Part shown: positions 45,219 to 53,180 of the stretch, piece by piece | Layout of the letters: the number at the start of each line of letters is the position of its first letter | How positions within the stretch are numbered: the stretch's first letter is position 1 | Assembly: GCF_014534655.1 (NCBI RefSeq) | Contig: NZ_JACVVD010000002.1 | Span: 124,001-188,000 of the forward strand | DNA: 64,000 bases | Source: Paenibacillus sedimenti | GTDB lineage: Bacteria > Bacillota > Bacilli > Paenibacillales > NBRC-103111 | Reading direction: 5' to 3' | Program-made: the position numbers and the translations under genes | Notes under the pieces: model-generated | What the model saw: only the letters and a program-made list of their open reading frames with translations | What the model was told of the DNA's origin: nothing | Database searches by the model: none

Positions 45219-46718
45219 ATGTCGATTCGTTTACGGCTGGTGCTTTCTTATATAGCCATGCTTCTTGTGCCGCTTGTGCTTTTAGGGCTAGCCGTGATCT
45301 TGATCAGCATCGCGACGCTAGGCAACTTAACCTCGGTTTTCCAGGTCGATCTCTCCCAGGGCAATCCGATCAAACGCGTCGTCGACGAGGAAGCGGAAAT
45401 CGTCGCTTACATGAAGGCGAAGTCCGAGCTGGAACCGGATATATTTCTCGACGAAACGTTCGTTAAAGATCTGGAAGCACGTCTCCATAAAATCAATATG
45501 GGCATAATCGTTCGAAAAGATAAAGAAATTACGTACGCATCTCCTTATTTGAAACAGGCCGAGGCGGAAGATACATCCAAACTGCCTTCTTTTGGGACCT
45601 CATCTGGTCATTTTCAGAGAAATCGGGGTTCAATGTGGATAACTCGCCAGCACGACTTTCTTTTTTCGGATAAGAGCAAAGGATCCGTATTCGTTTTTCT
45701 GGACGGCAGCACGTTTCAAAAATATTTGCATCAATTTCACAAATCGGTTATTTTTGCATTTGTTACGATTCTAGTCGTGACGAACGGGGTTCTCACTTAT
45801 TTTGTATCAAGAAGTATCATTCGTCCTTTGAAAGCACTCAAAAGGGCAGCCGAGGAAATAAAAGAAGGTAACCTTGATTTCGAGGTTGTTCCTAAATCCG
45901 ATGACGAGATCGGCGAGCTTAGCATTGCATTCGAAGAAATGCGGCGCAAATTGAAGCAATCCGTCGTGATGCAGCTTCAATACGAGGAAAACCGCAAAGA
46001 GCTCATATCGAACATCTCACACGATCTGAAAACACCGGTAACAGCGATCAAAGGCTACGTAGAAGGCATCATGGACGGTGTCACCAATTCGCCCGAAAAG
46101 TTGGATCGGTATGTACGAACGATCTATAACAAAGCGGCTGACATGGACCGGCTCATCGATGAGCTATTCCTCTTCTCCAAGCTGGATCTGGGCAAAGTGC
46201 CGTTTCAATTCGAAACCGTCGACATCGGCGGGTACGTACAGGATTGCGCGCAGGAATTGCAATTCGATATGGAGAAAAAGGGAGTCCACTTCGAGCTGAA
46301 GGAGCTTCCGAAGCAACCTCTCATCGTCACTGCAGACCGTGAGAAACTCAAGCGCGTACTGCTGAATGTGATCGAAAATGCGATGAAATACAGTGATGAA
46401 TCGAACTGTATCATCCGTTTGGAAGTGAAAGAAAAGGACGGCAACGCCGTCATTCAAATAGAAGATAACGGCCAAGGCATCTCCGAGGAAGCGCTGCCGC
46501 ATATATTCGACCGGTTTTACAGGGCGGATCCGTCCCGGAATACCTCGACAGGCGGGAGCGGGCTCGGCCTTGCGATTGCCAAGCAAATTATGGAAGAGCA
46601 CGGCGGGAGAATCGGGGCGACCAGCACCCTTGGCAAAGGAACGACCGTCTATATGGTATTACCGCTGAACAAGCAGGGAGTAGGGGGCATGCAGGATGAG
46701 CCGCATCTTAATCATTGA
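45219..46718 (+). CDS. Sensor histidine kinase
   Basis: It is a membrane kinase that phosphorylates the regulator at 46696. The first helix is about 7-30, an extracytoplasmic domain about 35-165, and the second helix about 168-190. A HAMP linker (RPLKALKRAAEEIKEGNLDFEV) follows, then the H-box SNISHDLKTPVTAIKGY (His about 267), N-box NVIENAMKYS, G1 EDNGQGIS and F-box IFDRFYRAD. The ATG at 45219 is set by AAGGAG at 45202-45207. It ends inside the regulator gene (23-base overlap). Confidence 0.94.
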   Translation: MSIRLRLVLSYIAMLLVPLVLLGLAVILISIATLGNLTSVFQVDLSQGNPIKRVVDEEAEIVAYMKAKSELEPDIFLDETFVKDLEARLHKINMGIIVRKDKEITYASPYLKQAEAEDTSKLPSFGTSSGHFQRNRGSMWITRQHDFLFSDKSKGSVFVFLDGSTFQKYLHQFHKSVIFAFVTILVVTNGVLTYFVSRSIIRPLKALKRAAEEIKEGNLDFEVVPKSDDEIGELSIAFEEMRRKLKQSVVMQLQYEENRKELISNISHDLKTPVTAIKGYVEGIMDGVTNSPEKLDRYVRTIYNKAADMDRLIDELFLFSKLDLGKVPFQFETVDIGGYVQDCAQELQFDMEKKGVHFELKELPKQPLIVTADREKLKRVLLNVIENAMKYSDESNCIIRLEVKEKDGNAVIQIEDNGQGISEEALPHIFDRFYRADPSRNTSTGGSGLGLAIAKQIMEEHGGRIGATSTLGKGTTVYMVLPLNKQGVGGMQDEPHLNH

Positions 46719-47385
46719 AGACGAACAGAGTATCGCCGAACTGGAACGGGACTATTTGGAGATCAACGGGCATGAGGTGGATATAGAGAACAGCGGGGAC
46801 AAAGGGCTCCAAAGAGCGATCAGCACCGATTATGATTTGATCATTCTCGACCTGATGCTTCCCAAGGTGGACGGCTTCGAAATCTGCAGGAGAATTCGCA
46901 GCGAGAAGGATATCCCCATCCTGATGGTCTCCGCCAAAAAGGAAGATATCGATAAAATACGCGGCTTAGGCCTCGGCGCTGACGATTATATCATCAAGCC
47001 TTTCAGCCCGGGCGAGCTCGTCGCAAGAGTAAAAGCGCATCTGGCGCGTTATGAGCGGTTGATGGGCAAACGCGAAACAAAGAACGATGAAGTCCGCATC
47101 CGCGGCCTGATGATAGATAAGACCGCACGCCGCGTCTTCGTTAACGACAAGGAAGTCATTTTCACGACCAAGGAGTTCGATCTGCTCACCTTCCTGGCGA
47201 TGAACCCGAACCGGGTCTTCAGCAAAGACCAGCTGTTCGACCATCTGTGGGGCATGGACTCCATGGGAGAGATCGCCACTGTAACGGTTCACATCCGCAA
47301 GCTGCGGGAGAAAATCGAGCAGGATCCGTCCAATCCGCAATATATTGAAACGATCTGGGGGGCGGGGTACCGGTTCCGGATTTAA
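46696..47385 (+). CDS. Response regulator, OmpR/PhoB family
   Basis: Its receiver domain has the acidic pocket E8-D9, phosphoacceptor D52 (LIILDLMLP), the Ser of MVSAKK and Lys of IIKPFSP. The C-terminal winged helix contains TKEFDLLTFLAMNPNRVFSKDQL and TVTVHIRKLREKIE. This class binds head-to-tail direct repeats with an 11-bp period, matching the array at 42460-42525 upstream of the first gene of the locus, so autoregulation is proposed. Confidence 0.94.
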   Translation: MSRILIIEDEQSIAELERDYLEINGHEVDIENSGDKGLQRAISTDYDLIILDLMLPKVDGFEICRRIRSEKDIPILMVSAKKEDIDKIRGLGLGADDYIIKPFSPGELVARVKAHLARYERLMGKRETKNDEVRIRGLMIDKTARRVFVNDKEVIFTTKEFDLLTFLAMNPNRVFSKDQLFDHLWGMDSMGEIATVTVHIRKLREKIEQDPSNPQYIETIWGAGYRFRI

Positions 47386-47420
47386 ATCCGGGAAGAGGCA
47401 GCATCACCACTGTCACCGTC

Positions 47421-47534
47421 ACCCCAACCCTCACCCCAACCCTCACCCCAACCCTCACCCCAACCCTCACCCCAACCCTCACCCCAACCCTCACCCCAAC
47501 CCTCACCCCAACCCTCACCCCAACCCTCACCCCA
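47421..47534. repeat. Tandem 12-mer, nine perfect copies, G-rich on the minus strand
   Basis: ACCCCAACCCTC repeats without change from 47421 to 47528, with a degenerate tenth copy. The minus strand reads GAGGGTTGGGGT repeats, able in principle to form G-quadruplexes. It starts 36 bases after the response regulator stop. Confidence 0.95.
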
Positions 47535-47882
47535 ACGCCCAACAGCAAATCGGCCACCCACCCAACCCCAACCCCGACAGCCAACGCCGAATCAGCCCCC
47601 CACCCAACCTCCCCAGCTTCTTCAACAGCGTCAATTATTCGCAAATACTCTTAAGCCACTTACGACGCTAATGAAGTGAGGTTTACGCGCCAAAGGTAGA
47701 ATAAAGAACAAGTTTCCAAAATTAAAGAATATGATTCTTTAAATAAAGACTTTTGTTCGCTCCAGCCCAAAATAGACCATTTCCACTCCAAATCTAAGTC
47801 AAACTATTCGCTATTAGCGACCATTGTTCCAAACAGGTAAATTCGAACCACCATACTGGAACATTTTTCAAATCAGGCTTGC
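47535..47882. other. Non-coding stretch between the tandem repeat and the MarR gene
   Basis: No gene seen. A C-rich, degenerate tail of the 12-mer runs to about 47620, then AT-rich sequence holding the first copy of the 86-bp intergenic repeat (47744-47829). Confidence 0.6.
47744..47829. repeat. 86-bp intergenic repeat, copy 1
   Basis: It begins TAAAGACTTTTGTTCG, continues CCAGCCCA, and ends GCGACCATTGTTC. The copy at 57339-57424 has the same ends and exactly the same length. A GAACAAG lies 38 bases upstream, with a hairpin (AAAGAAT/ATTCTTT) between. Confidence 0.65.
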
Positions 47883-47906
47883 AATTACTACGAATGTGTA
47901 GTAATT
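47883..47906. promoter_or_regulatory. Palindrome upstream of the MarR-type gene
   Basis: AATTACTAC-N6-GTAGTAATT, perfect over 9 bp per arm, about 58 bases before the MarR start. Confidence 0.6.
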
Positions 47907-47924
47907 TATAGCTATAGAATTTAA

Positions 47925-47936
47925 TACGACATCGTA
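47925..47936. promoter_or_regulatory. MarR-type operator candidate TACGACATCGTA
   Basis: A 5-2-5 palindrome just upstream of the MarR start; the same motif with one change (TACGAAATCGTA) stands before the ArsA-like gene at 48457. Confidence 0.55.
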
Positions 47937-47963
47937 GTTTATTTGCAAAAGAAAGGGATGCCC

Positions 47964-48437
47964 ATGCAACAGCTGTTCGAGCTTATTTTTAAAAATGGTC
48001 TGCGTCCGCTTAGTATGTTTCCGGACACGTCGTACCTGGAATTGCAGCTCACGAGCTCAGATTTTTCAGCGCTATTGCTGCTGAAATTTCACGGGCAGCT
48101 GACGATGTCCCAAATGGCCGATTACTTGGGCGCGCCGCTCAGCACGGTGACGAGTATCGCCAAACGGCTTGTGCGCAAAGGCTACATCTATAGAGAGAAG
48201 TCGCAGCAGGACCAGCGCATTATCGTCAATCGGCTGACGGAAGACGGGGAGCTGATCGCCGAAGAGGCGCTCGGCACGATGAATACGATGTTCAGCCGAA
48301 TTGAACGCGCACTGACAGCCGAGGAGCTTCAGCAATTTATCCATCTCTCGCTGAAAGTGGCCAAAGCTCTGCAGCATAACGCGGAACCTGAGGAGACTTC
48401 GAAATCGTCGAAATTGAGATCAATTGAAATCGAATAA
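47964..48437 (+). CDS. MarR-family transcriptional regulator
   Basis: This is a 157-residue winged-helix dimer. The DNA-binding core is LTMSQMADYLGAPLSTVTSIAKRLVRKGYIYREKSQQDQRIIVNRLTEDG, with recognition helix PLSTVTSIAKRL and the wing D-Q-R. GAAAGGG at 47951-47957 sets the ATG at 47964. Palindromes before this gene and before the next suggest it represses both itself and the ArsA-like gene. Confidence 0.93.
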   Translation: MQQLFELIFKNGLRPLSMFPDTSYLELQLTSSDFSALLLLKFHGQLTMSQMADYLGAPLSTVTSIAKRLVRKGYIYREKSQQDQRIIVNRLTEDGELIAEEALGTMNTMFSRIERALTAEELQQFIHLSLKVAKALQHNAEPEETSKSSKLRSIEIE

Positions 48438-48456
48438 TTTTTTTTGCGGAAATACT

Positions 48457-48468
48457 ACGAAATCGTAC
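48457..48468. promoter_or_regulatory. MarR-type operator candidate TACGAAATCGTA
   Basis: It lies inside TACTACGA-AA-TCGTACTA, 18 bases before the ArsA-like start and near its ribosome site. Confidence 0.55.
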
Positions 48469-48485
48469 TAATGGAGGTGCTGGAT

Positions 48486-49655
48486 ATGCGTATTATTATT
48501 TATACGGGCAAAGGCGGCGTCGGCAAAACAAGTATCGCCGCGGCGACGGCTTACCGGCTGGCAGCCGAAGGAAAACGAACGATTGTCTTAAGCACGGATG
48601 CCGCCCACAGCTTGTCGGATTCCCTTGGCATTCCGCTTGGATCGGAGCCGACCTTGATTCACGAACGGTTGTGGGCGCAGGAAATCGATAGCCTGAAGGA
48701 AACGCAGCGGCATTGGGGAAGTGTGCGCAATTGGTTCTCGAACTTTATGCAATGGGCCAACCTGGATGATATCGGATCCGAAGAGCTCATGGTATTTCCG
48801 GGCTTCGAAGAATTGTTCAGTCTGCTTAGAATCAAAGAGCATGCGGAAAGCGGCCTGTATGATGCGATTATCGTGGACTGCGCACCGACCGGAGAGACGT
48901 TACGCCTGCTTAGCTATCCGCAGCTGCTCAGATGGTGGGTTCGCAATATCTTTCCTTACGAGCGTAAAATTCTGAAGCTTGCCCGTCCGGTTATGAAAGT
49001 GACCAAAGGACTGGAACTGCCCGGCGACGATGTGATGGATAGCTTCAGCCAAGTCGTCGATCAGCTGGAAAAGCTGCAGCAGGTGATTGCCGATCCCGAA
49101 GTCACCAGCATTCGCCTCGTCGTCAATCCGGAAAAGATGGTCATTTCCGAAGCCCGGAGAGCGTTCACGAATCTGAATTTATACGGTTTTCACACCGATG
49201 CTGTCATCGTCAATAAAGTGCTGTCCGAAGAAGCGGCCGAAGGGTATTTCGCCCAATGGAAGCAAATCCAGACCAGGTACGAGGAAGAAATCAATCATTG
49301 CTTCAGTCCGCTGCCGATCTTGAAGGTACCTCTAATGCCTCTCGAGGTTATGGGCAAAGAAATGCTTGAACGTGTTGCAGCGGCGGCTTTTCATGAACGG
49401 GAATGCGGGGCGATTCTTCACCGGGGAATCGTGGAGGAAGTGAAGAAAACAGAGGCAGGCTATGAACTGCGGATCTCGCTTCCTTTTACAGAGAAGAAGC
49501 AGCTTCAGCTCAATCAAAAAGGCGATGAATTAACGCTGCAGGTCGGCGGTTATAAGCGAATCGTTGCGCTGCCGCGAGTTTTGCTGGGGCGCTCTGTAGA
49601 GGCGGCGCGTCTTGCAGACGGCGTGTTGACGATCCATTTTGGCCAGATGGAATAA
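48486..49655 (+). CDS. ArsA/Get3-family ATPase
   Basis: This is an anion-pump or tail-anchored-type ATPase of the SIMIBI class. The deviant Walker A is TGKGGVGKTS (residues 7-16), switch I LSTDAAHSLSDSLG, switch II DCAPTGETLRLLSYP. The C-terminal 80 residues form an alpha-crystallin-like beta domain (YELRISLPFTEKKQLQLNQKGDELTLQVGGYKR, in two pieces). At 389 residues it has one nucleotide domain. No ArsB, ArsR or ArsC is nearby, so arsenite export is not supported. GGAGGT sets the ATG at 48486. Confidence 0.9.
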   Translation: MRIIIYTGKGGVGKTSIAAATAYRLAAEGKRTIVLSTDAAHSLSDSLGIPLGSEPTLIHERLWAQEIDSLKETQRHWGSVRNWFSNFMQWANLDDIGSEELMVFPGFEELFSLLRIKEHAESGLYDAIIVDCAPTGETLRLLSYPQLLRWWVRNIFPYERKILKLARPVMKVTKGLELPGDDVMDSFSQVVDQLEKLQQVIADPEVTSIRLVVNPEKMVISEARRAFTNLNLYGFHTDAVIVNKVLSEEAAEGYFAQWKQIQTRYEEEINHCFSPLPILKVPLMPLEVMGKEMLERVAAAAFHERECGAILHRGIVEEVKKTEAGYELRISLPFTEKKQLQLNQKGDELTLQVGGYKRIVALPRVLLGRSVEAARLADGVLTIHFGQME

Positions 49656-49673
49656 AAGAAGGAGGATGCGGTT

Positions 49674-49919
49674 ATGAGCACCCGAACAAACCTGCAAGAC
49701 CTGGAGAACATCGTAAGCTGTCTGGAGGATGTAAAGAACATCGTGGTGGCAAGACTCGTGCCCGAAGAGGCAAGAACGCATTTTCGGCAAGCTGAAAAAG
49801 AAGCATTGCTGGGAGTCCGCTCGTTGCTGGATGCAGCGATTGACCGATTAGATGAGGACAAAGCCGATCAAAAAAGGAAAGACAGGAACCGAATGAAGCA
49901 AATTTTGGTTGAAGAGTAA
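49674..49919 (+). CDS. Small helical protein downstream of the ArsA-like ATPase
   Basis: No family was recognised. Its 81 residues are predicted to be almost wholly helical and end in a charged tail (DEDKADQKRKDRNRMKQI). GAAGGAGGA precedes the ATG, and 18 bases separate it from the ATPase gene, so it is part of that operon and may be a partner or client. Confidence 0.8.
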   Translation: MSTRTNLQDLENIVSCLEDVKNIVVARLVPEEARTHFRQAEKEALLGVRSLLDAAIDRLDEDKADQKRKDRNRMKQILVEE

Positions 49920-49943
49920 TTTTTTATACGAGGAGGAAAGAAT

Positions 49944-50294
49944 ATGCCGATTCAAAAGCACAGCGGATGGATGTTGGAGTGGACTTCTTATATTCACACG
50001 GCGATCGGGTTACTCTTATTTTGGAAACCAGTCAGTGACATGGTGAAAGCTGGGGTGTGGAATTCTGTAGATCTAGCCATAGACAGATCGAACGCGTTCT
50101 GGTTCCTATTCTCCGGGGTATTACTGTGGATCATCGGGCGAATGTTGCGCTGGTTGACCCGAAAACAAGGTATTCCGATCCCGCGATTCGTTGGTTGGCA
50201 GTTACTTATTTTCTCTATTGTGGGGGCCATTTGTATGCCAATTTCCGGGTTCTGGGTTGTCATTCCTCAAGGTATTTACATCTTAAAGCGATAG
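49944..50294 (+). CDS. DUF6463-like small membrane protein
   Basis: This 116-residue protein has four hydrophobic helices. The start HSGWMLEWTSYIHTAIGL and the later NAFWFLFSGVLLWIIG match a small membrane family known to me as DUF6463. GAGGAGG precedes the ATG. It is probably the last gene of the MarR-controlled group. Function unknown. Confidence 0.8.
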   Translation: MPIQKHSGWMLEWTSYIHTAIGLLLFWKPVSDMVKAGVWNSVDLAIDRSNAFWFLFSGVLLWIIGRMLRWLTRKQGIPIPRFVGWQLLIFSIVGAICMPISGFWVVIPQGIYILKR

Positions 50295-50316
50295 GCGGAT
50301 CCTATGCCTCTCCAAG

Positions 50317-50346
50317 ACTCTTGATCGATTGGATCAAGAGTTTTTG
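50317..50346 (+). terminator. Terminator after the DUF6463-like gene
   Basis: ACTCTTGATC, short loop, GATCAAGAGT, TTTTG. Confidence 0.9.
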
Positions 50347-50501
50347 TGTTTACTTGACAAACACCGCATATAAATTAACAAATGGTCAATATACTTATTT
50401 ACAAAAGTCAATTGTTAAGATATTGTAAATGGTATTTACATTTATCGTTTTTCTGGATGGCCATTGACTTCTAGTTTTTACGTAAGGGGGAGAGCGCAAT
50501 A

Positions 50502-51185
50502 ATGCTTAGTGTAGATGTCCATTTATTAATCAAATTAGGTGTCTCGGCAATTTTTGGGTTAATTATCGGTCTGGAGCGAGAAGTTCGGAATAAACCGCTT
50601 GGTCTGAAAACTTCTCTGGTCATCTGCTTAAGCAGTTGTTTATTGACGATTGTTTCTATTGAATCAGCCAATAAGTATGCGGTTGCAGGCTTGCACGTCA
50701 TGGATCCGATGCGGCTTGCTGCGCAGGTTGTCAGCGGAATCGGTTTTCTCGGTGCAGGGGTTATTCTCAGAAAACATAACGATGTCATTATCGGCTTAAC
50801 GACCGCTGCGATGATTTGGGGAGCGGCAGGACTGGGTATCGCCGTGGGTGCAGGTTTCTTCGTAGAGGCTTTTTTCGGCCTTATCCTTATTATGATCAGC
50901 GTTGTCGCACTGCCATATTTGATTAAGAAAGTCGGTCCTAAACCGTTAATTATGAAAGATCTGCGCGTCAGGCTCATCGTATCGCATGATGCAAATTTAA
51001 CCGCTATCATAAAAAAGATCATTGCCAAAGGCTACAAAATGCAAAGCGTTCACATCAAAGAGCTGAACAGCGAGCATCAGGAGCTGAATTTTATTGTGTA
51101 CATTGATCGAAAGTACGCTTCCGAAGTGTATGACGAGCTCAAAAGCATGGAATATATTGAGATCGTTGAGGTCGAGACGCTTTAG
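50502..51185 (+). CDS. MgtC/SapB-family membrane protein
   Basis: It has four or five N-terminal helices with the family motifs GLIIGLEREVRNKPLGLKT and GIGFLGAGVILR, then a cytoplasmic ACT-like domain (about 150-227). MgtC proteins modulate ATP synthase or magnesium and phosphate balance; no M-box magnesium riboswitch was seen upstream. GTAAGGGGGAG precedes the ATG. Confidence 0.9.
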   Translation: MLSVDVHLLIKLGVSAIFGLIIGLEREVRNKPLGLKTSLVICLSSCLLTIVSIESANKYAVAGLHVMDPMRLAAQVVSGIGFLGAGVILRKHNDVIIGLTTAAMIWGAAGLGIAVGAGFFVEAFFGLILIMISVVALPYLIKKVGPKPLIMKDLRVRLIVSHDANLTAIIKKIIAKGYKMQSVHIKELNSEHQELNFIVYIDRKYASEVYDELKSMEYIEIVEVETL

Positions 51186-51256
51186 ATTTTGCTAAGCAAA
51201 GGTGGAGGCTTCGGAATGAGGAGCGCGCAGAACGCTCCCTTCCAATCCGCCTCATA

Positions 51257-51709
51257 TTAGTTCGTAACGCCGAGTGCAGCTGCGAATTTCTTGCCATATT
51301 CCAAGCAGAATTGCTTTTCTTCTTTGGAAGGGTTCAGCTCAATTTTCAGACCATCAAGCACTTTCTCAGCCCCAAGCTCGGCAAGCTTTGCTTCAAGCGT
51401 GTCTACAGCAGCCCCGAACTGAGCGTAAGAGGAGTCAGCGGATCCGAACACAGCGGATTTGCGGCCTTGAAGGTTCAGATCATCCATTTCCTCGTAGAAA
51501 TCCTCGAATTCATCCGGCAGATCGCCATCGCCCCATGTGTATGCGCCAAGCAGAATGCCATCATAATTCTCCAATTCTTGACCGTTCGCATCCATGACGG
51601 ATTTCACAACGGGCTCGATCCCAGCCTCTCTAATGCCTTCCGCAATCGCCTCTGCGATTTCTTCGGTATTTCCAGTCATACTAGCAAACACAATAATGAT
51701 TTTTGACAC
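51257..51709 (-). CDS. Flavodoxin, iron-repressed
   Basis: This FMN electron carrier replaces ferredoxin when iron is scarce. The phosphate loop is SMTGNTEEIAEAI, the flavin loops AYTWGDGDLPDEFEDFYEEM and FGSADSSYAQFGAAVD. The GTG at 51709 follows GGAGGG by 7 bases; ATG codons further upstream lie before that site. At 150 residues it is a short-chain flavodoxin. A near-perfect Fur box sits in its promoter. Confidence 0.94.
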   Translation of the reverse strand: MSKIIIVFASMTGNTEEIAEAIAEGIREAGIEPVVKSVMDANGQELENYDGILLGAYTWGDGDLPDEFEDFYEEMDDLNLQGRKSAVFGSADSSYAQFGAAVDTLEAKLAELGAEKVLDGLKIELNPSKEEKQFCLEYGKKFAAALGVTN

Positions 51710-51744
51710 CCGGTATCCCTCCATCTCTAATGAAATCATCTTCA

Positions 51745-51773
51745 TATTAATTGATAATGATTATCATTGTCAA
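51745..51773 (-). promoter_or_regulatory. Flavodoxin promoter with Fur box
   Basis: Minus-strand TTGACA (51768-51773), 17 bases, TTAATA (51745-51750). The 19-mer GATAATGATTATCATTGTC (51753-51771) differs at one position from the Fur consensus and fills the spacer. Confidence 0.9.
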
Positions 51774-51802
51774 TGTGTAATTGCGGATATGTAAGTACAA
51801 TT

Positions 51803-52792
51803 TCACTTAAGCTTCCGACTCCAGGCTGCCAAACTATCTTCTCCGTTCACATAAATGCGCTTCAGCTGAAAAGGCTTTTGCGAGGAGGTCGTTCGGCCTT
51901 GCTCGATGGTAAAGGCGTACCGGAATCCGGCGTCTTTTAAAATGGTAAGCGTTTTCGAATTGAAAGCTCCGTATGGATAGCAGAATACATCGGCCGTCGT
52001 TCCTAACTGCTCTTCGATCAATCTGCGCGCCTCCGTTATCTCTTCTTTCTGTTTCTCCACGGATAGCTTTGAAAGATAGGGATGCGTCATACCATGAGGA
52101 TGGATGTCCCAGCCGGCTTCGTGCATTTCCTTGACCTGCTCCCAGTTCAAATAATCGGGCTGTCCGACAGCTCCGGGCGACATAAAGAGTGTCGCAGGAT
52201 AACCGTACTGCTTCAATAAAGGCATAGCAAGCTCATAGTTATCCGTATATCCATCGTCAAACGTGAGTAATACCGGCTTGGACGGAGGCGTCAATTTCTT
52301 TTCAAGAATAAGGATAAAATCGGACATCGTAAGCGGCGTATACTCATGTTCTTTCAAATACTCCAATTGCTTTGCTAGTTTGTCCGGATGAAGTACGAGC
52401 GTATTGCCAGGCTCATTGCCGATGCTGTGATAATTGAGTACGGGAATGGAAATCTCCTTGGTTTGTTCTGGTTGCCTCGTAGGGGACGGAGGCGAAACGG
52501 CGGGAGTGCTTGAAGGTTCTACGTGGGTTGATACAGGTATGGGCGGGTTGAGAAAGGTAGTTGGTATCGACTCTTCGTCATCCGCTAACCTTGTATCAAC
52601 GATCGATGGCATGGGCGTATGGACGTCTGCCGGCATAGGTGTGGAGCCCTCTGCATGAGGGATCAACTCTAATTCAGCCTGTAAAATTGGATGTGCCGAC
52701 TCCATAGGAGTTGGCTGGACGAGATAGACCAATAGACTAGCTCCGATGATGGCCATCCATACGATGGCGGCTGCAGAAATCCATTTTTTCAT
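51803..52792 (-). CDS. Polysaccharide deacetylase (CE4/NodB), membrane-anchored
   Basis: It removes N-acetyl groups from a surface polymer outside the membrane. An N-terminal helix (about 4-26) anchors it, a Pro/Thr-rich spacer runs to about 110, then the NodB domain. TFDDGY (about 178) holds the base and a metal Asp, HPHGMTHPYL the two metal His. Members with this short layout include IcaB/PgaB-like and YadE-like enzymes. The 40-bp hairpin repeat unit lies just upstream of its start. Confidence 0.92.
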   Translation of the reverse strand: MKKWISAAAIVWMAIIGASLLVYLVQPTPMESAHPILQAELELIPHAEGSTPMPADVHTPMPSIVDTRLADDEESIPTTFLNPPIPVSTHVEPSSTPAVSPPSPTRQPEQTKEISIPVLNYHSIGNEPGNTLVLHPDKLAKQLEYLKEHEYTPLTMSDFILILEKKLTPPSKPVLLTFDDGYTDNYELAMPLLKQYGYPATLFMSPGAVGQPDYLNWEQVKEMHEAGWDIHPHGMTHPYLSKLSVEKQKEEITEARRLIEEQLGTTADVFCYPYGAFNSKTLTILKDAGFRYAFTIEQGRTTSSQKPFQLKRIYVNGEDSLAAWSRKLK

Positions 52793-52807
52793 AGAGAGCC
52801 TCCTAAA

Positions 52808-52838
52808 AGTTTTCGAAGAAAACTTGCTTCGTAAGCAT
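52808..52838. repeat. Fourth copy of the hairpin repeat unit
   Basis: AGTTTTC-GAA-GAAAACT followed by TGCTTCGTAAGCAT: the same two-hairpin plan as the units at 43582-43701, with a shorter first loop. It lies between the deacetylase start and upstream sequence. Confidence 0.85.
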
Positions 52839-52935
52839 AGGCGATCGAACCAATTAGAATATACACTTCCAATCTATTCGTTTCCCTATGAAAATATGTC
52901 CCGAGCCGTATGAAGCTAGGAACTTGCATATTTTG

Positions 52936-52961
52936 ATGAAAAAAACCGCCTAATGGCGGTT
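52936..52961 (-). terminator. Terminator of the small hypothetical gene
   Basis: Minus strand: AACCGCC, loop ATTA, GGCGGTT, TTTTTC. Confidence 0.88.
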
Positions 52962-52967
52962 AGTGAA

Positions 52968-53132
52968 TTAAGGTTCATCAATGTACTCTTCATCGTTCGG
53001 AATACTGTTGAATAGGCCTTCATTTACTTTGATTTGGGCTTGATCTGTATTTGGTGCTTGGTCTGTGTCGCAGTTTACGATACATTTCATTATTTCTTCG
53101 GAGTTGTCTTGAAGGTTAATATATTCGACCAT
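52968..53132 (-). CDS. Small acidic hypothetical protein (54 residues)
   Basis: The start is set by AAAGGAGGT just before the ATG at 53132. The product is acidic with two cysteines (MKCIVNCDTDQ), and no family was recognised. It has its own terminator and follows the uracil permease gene by 48 bases on the same strand, so it may be read with it. Confidence 0.65.
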   Translation of the reverse strand: MVEYINLQDNSEEIMKCIVNCDTDQAPNTDQAQIKVNEGLFNSIPNDEEYIDEP

Positions 53133-53180
53133 GGATGAACCTCCTTTCATAGAAAGTAGGGTTTCCAAGGATTCCATTTT

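Noticed and set aside
47345..47671. Plus-strand frame coding for repeated Asn-Pro-His-Pro
   Set aside because: It only translates the 12-mer tract, overlaps the response regulator end out of frame and has no ribosome site.
48486..49655. Arsenite efflux ATPase call (arsA)
   Set aside because: Only one nucleotide domain and no ars neighbours; kept as ArsA/Get3-family ATPase without a gene symbol.
50354..50382. Sigma-A promoter before the MgtC-like gene
   Set aside because: TTGACA is present but no -10 lies at a usable distance; TATAAA is only 9 bases away.
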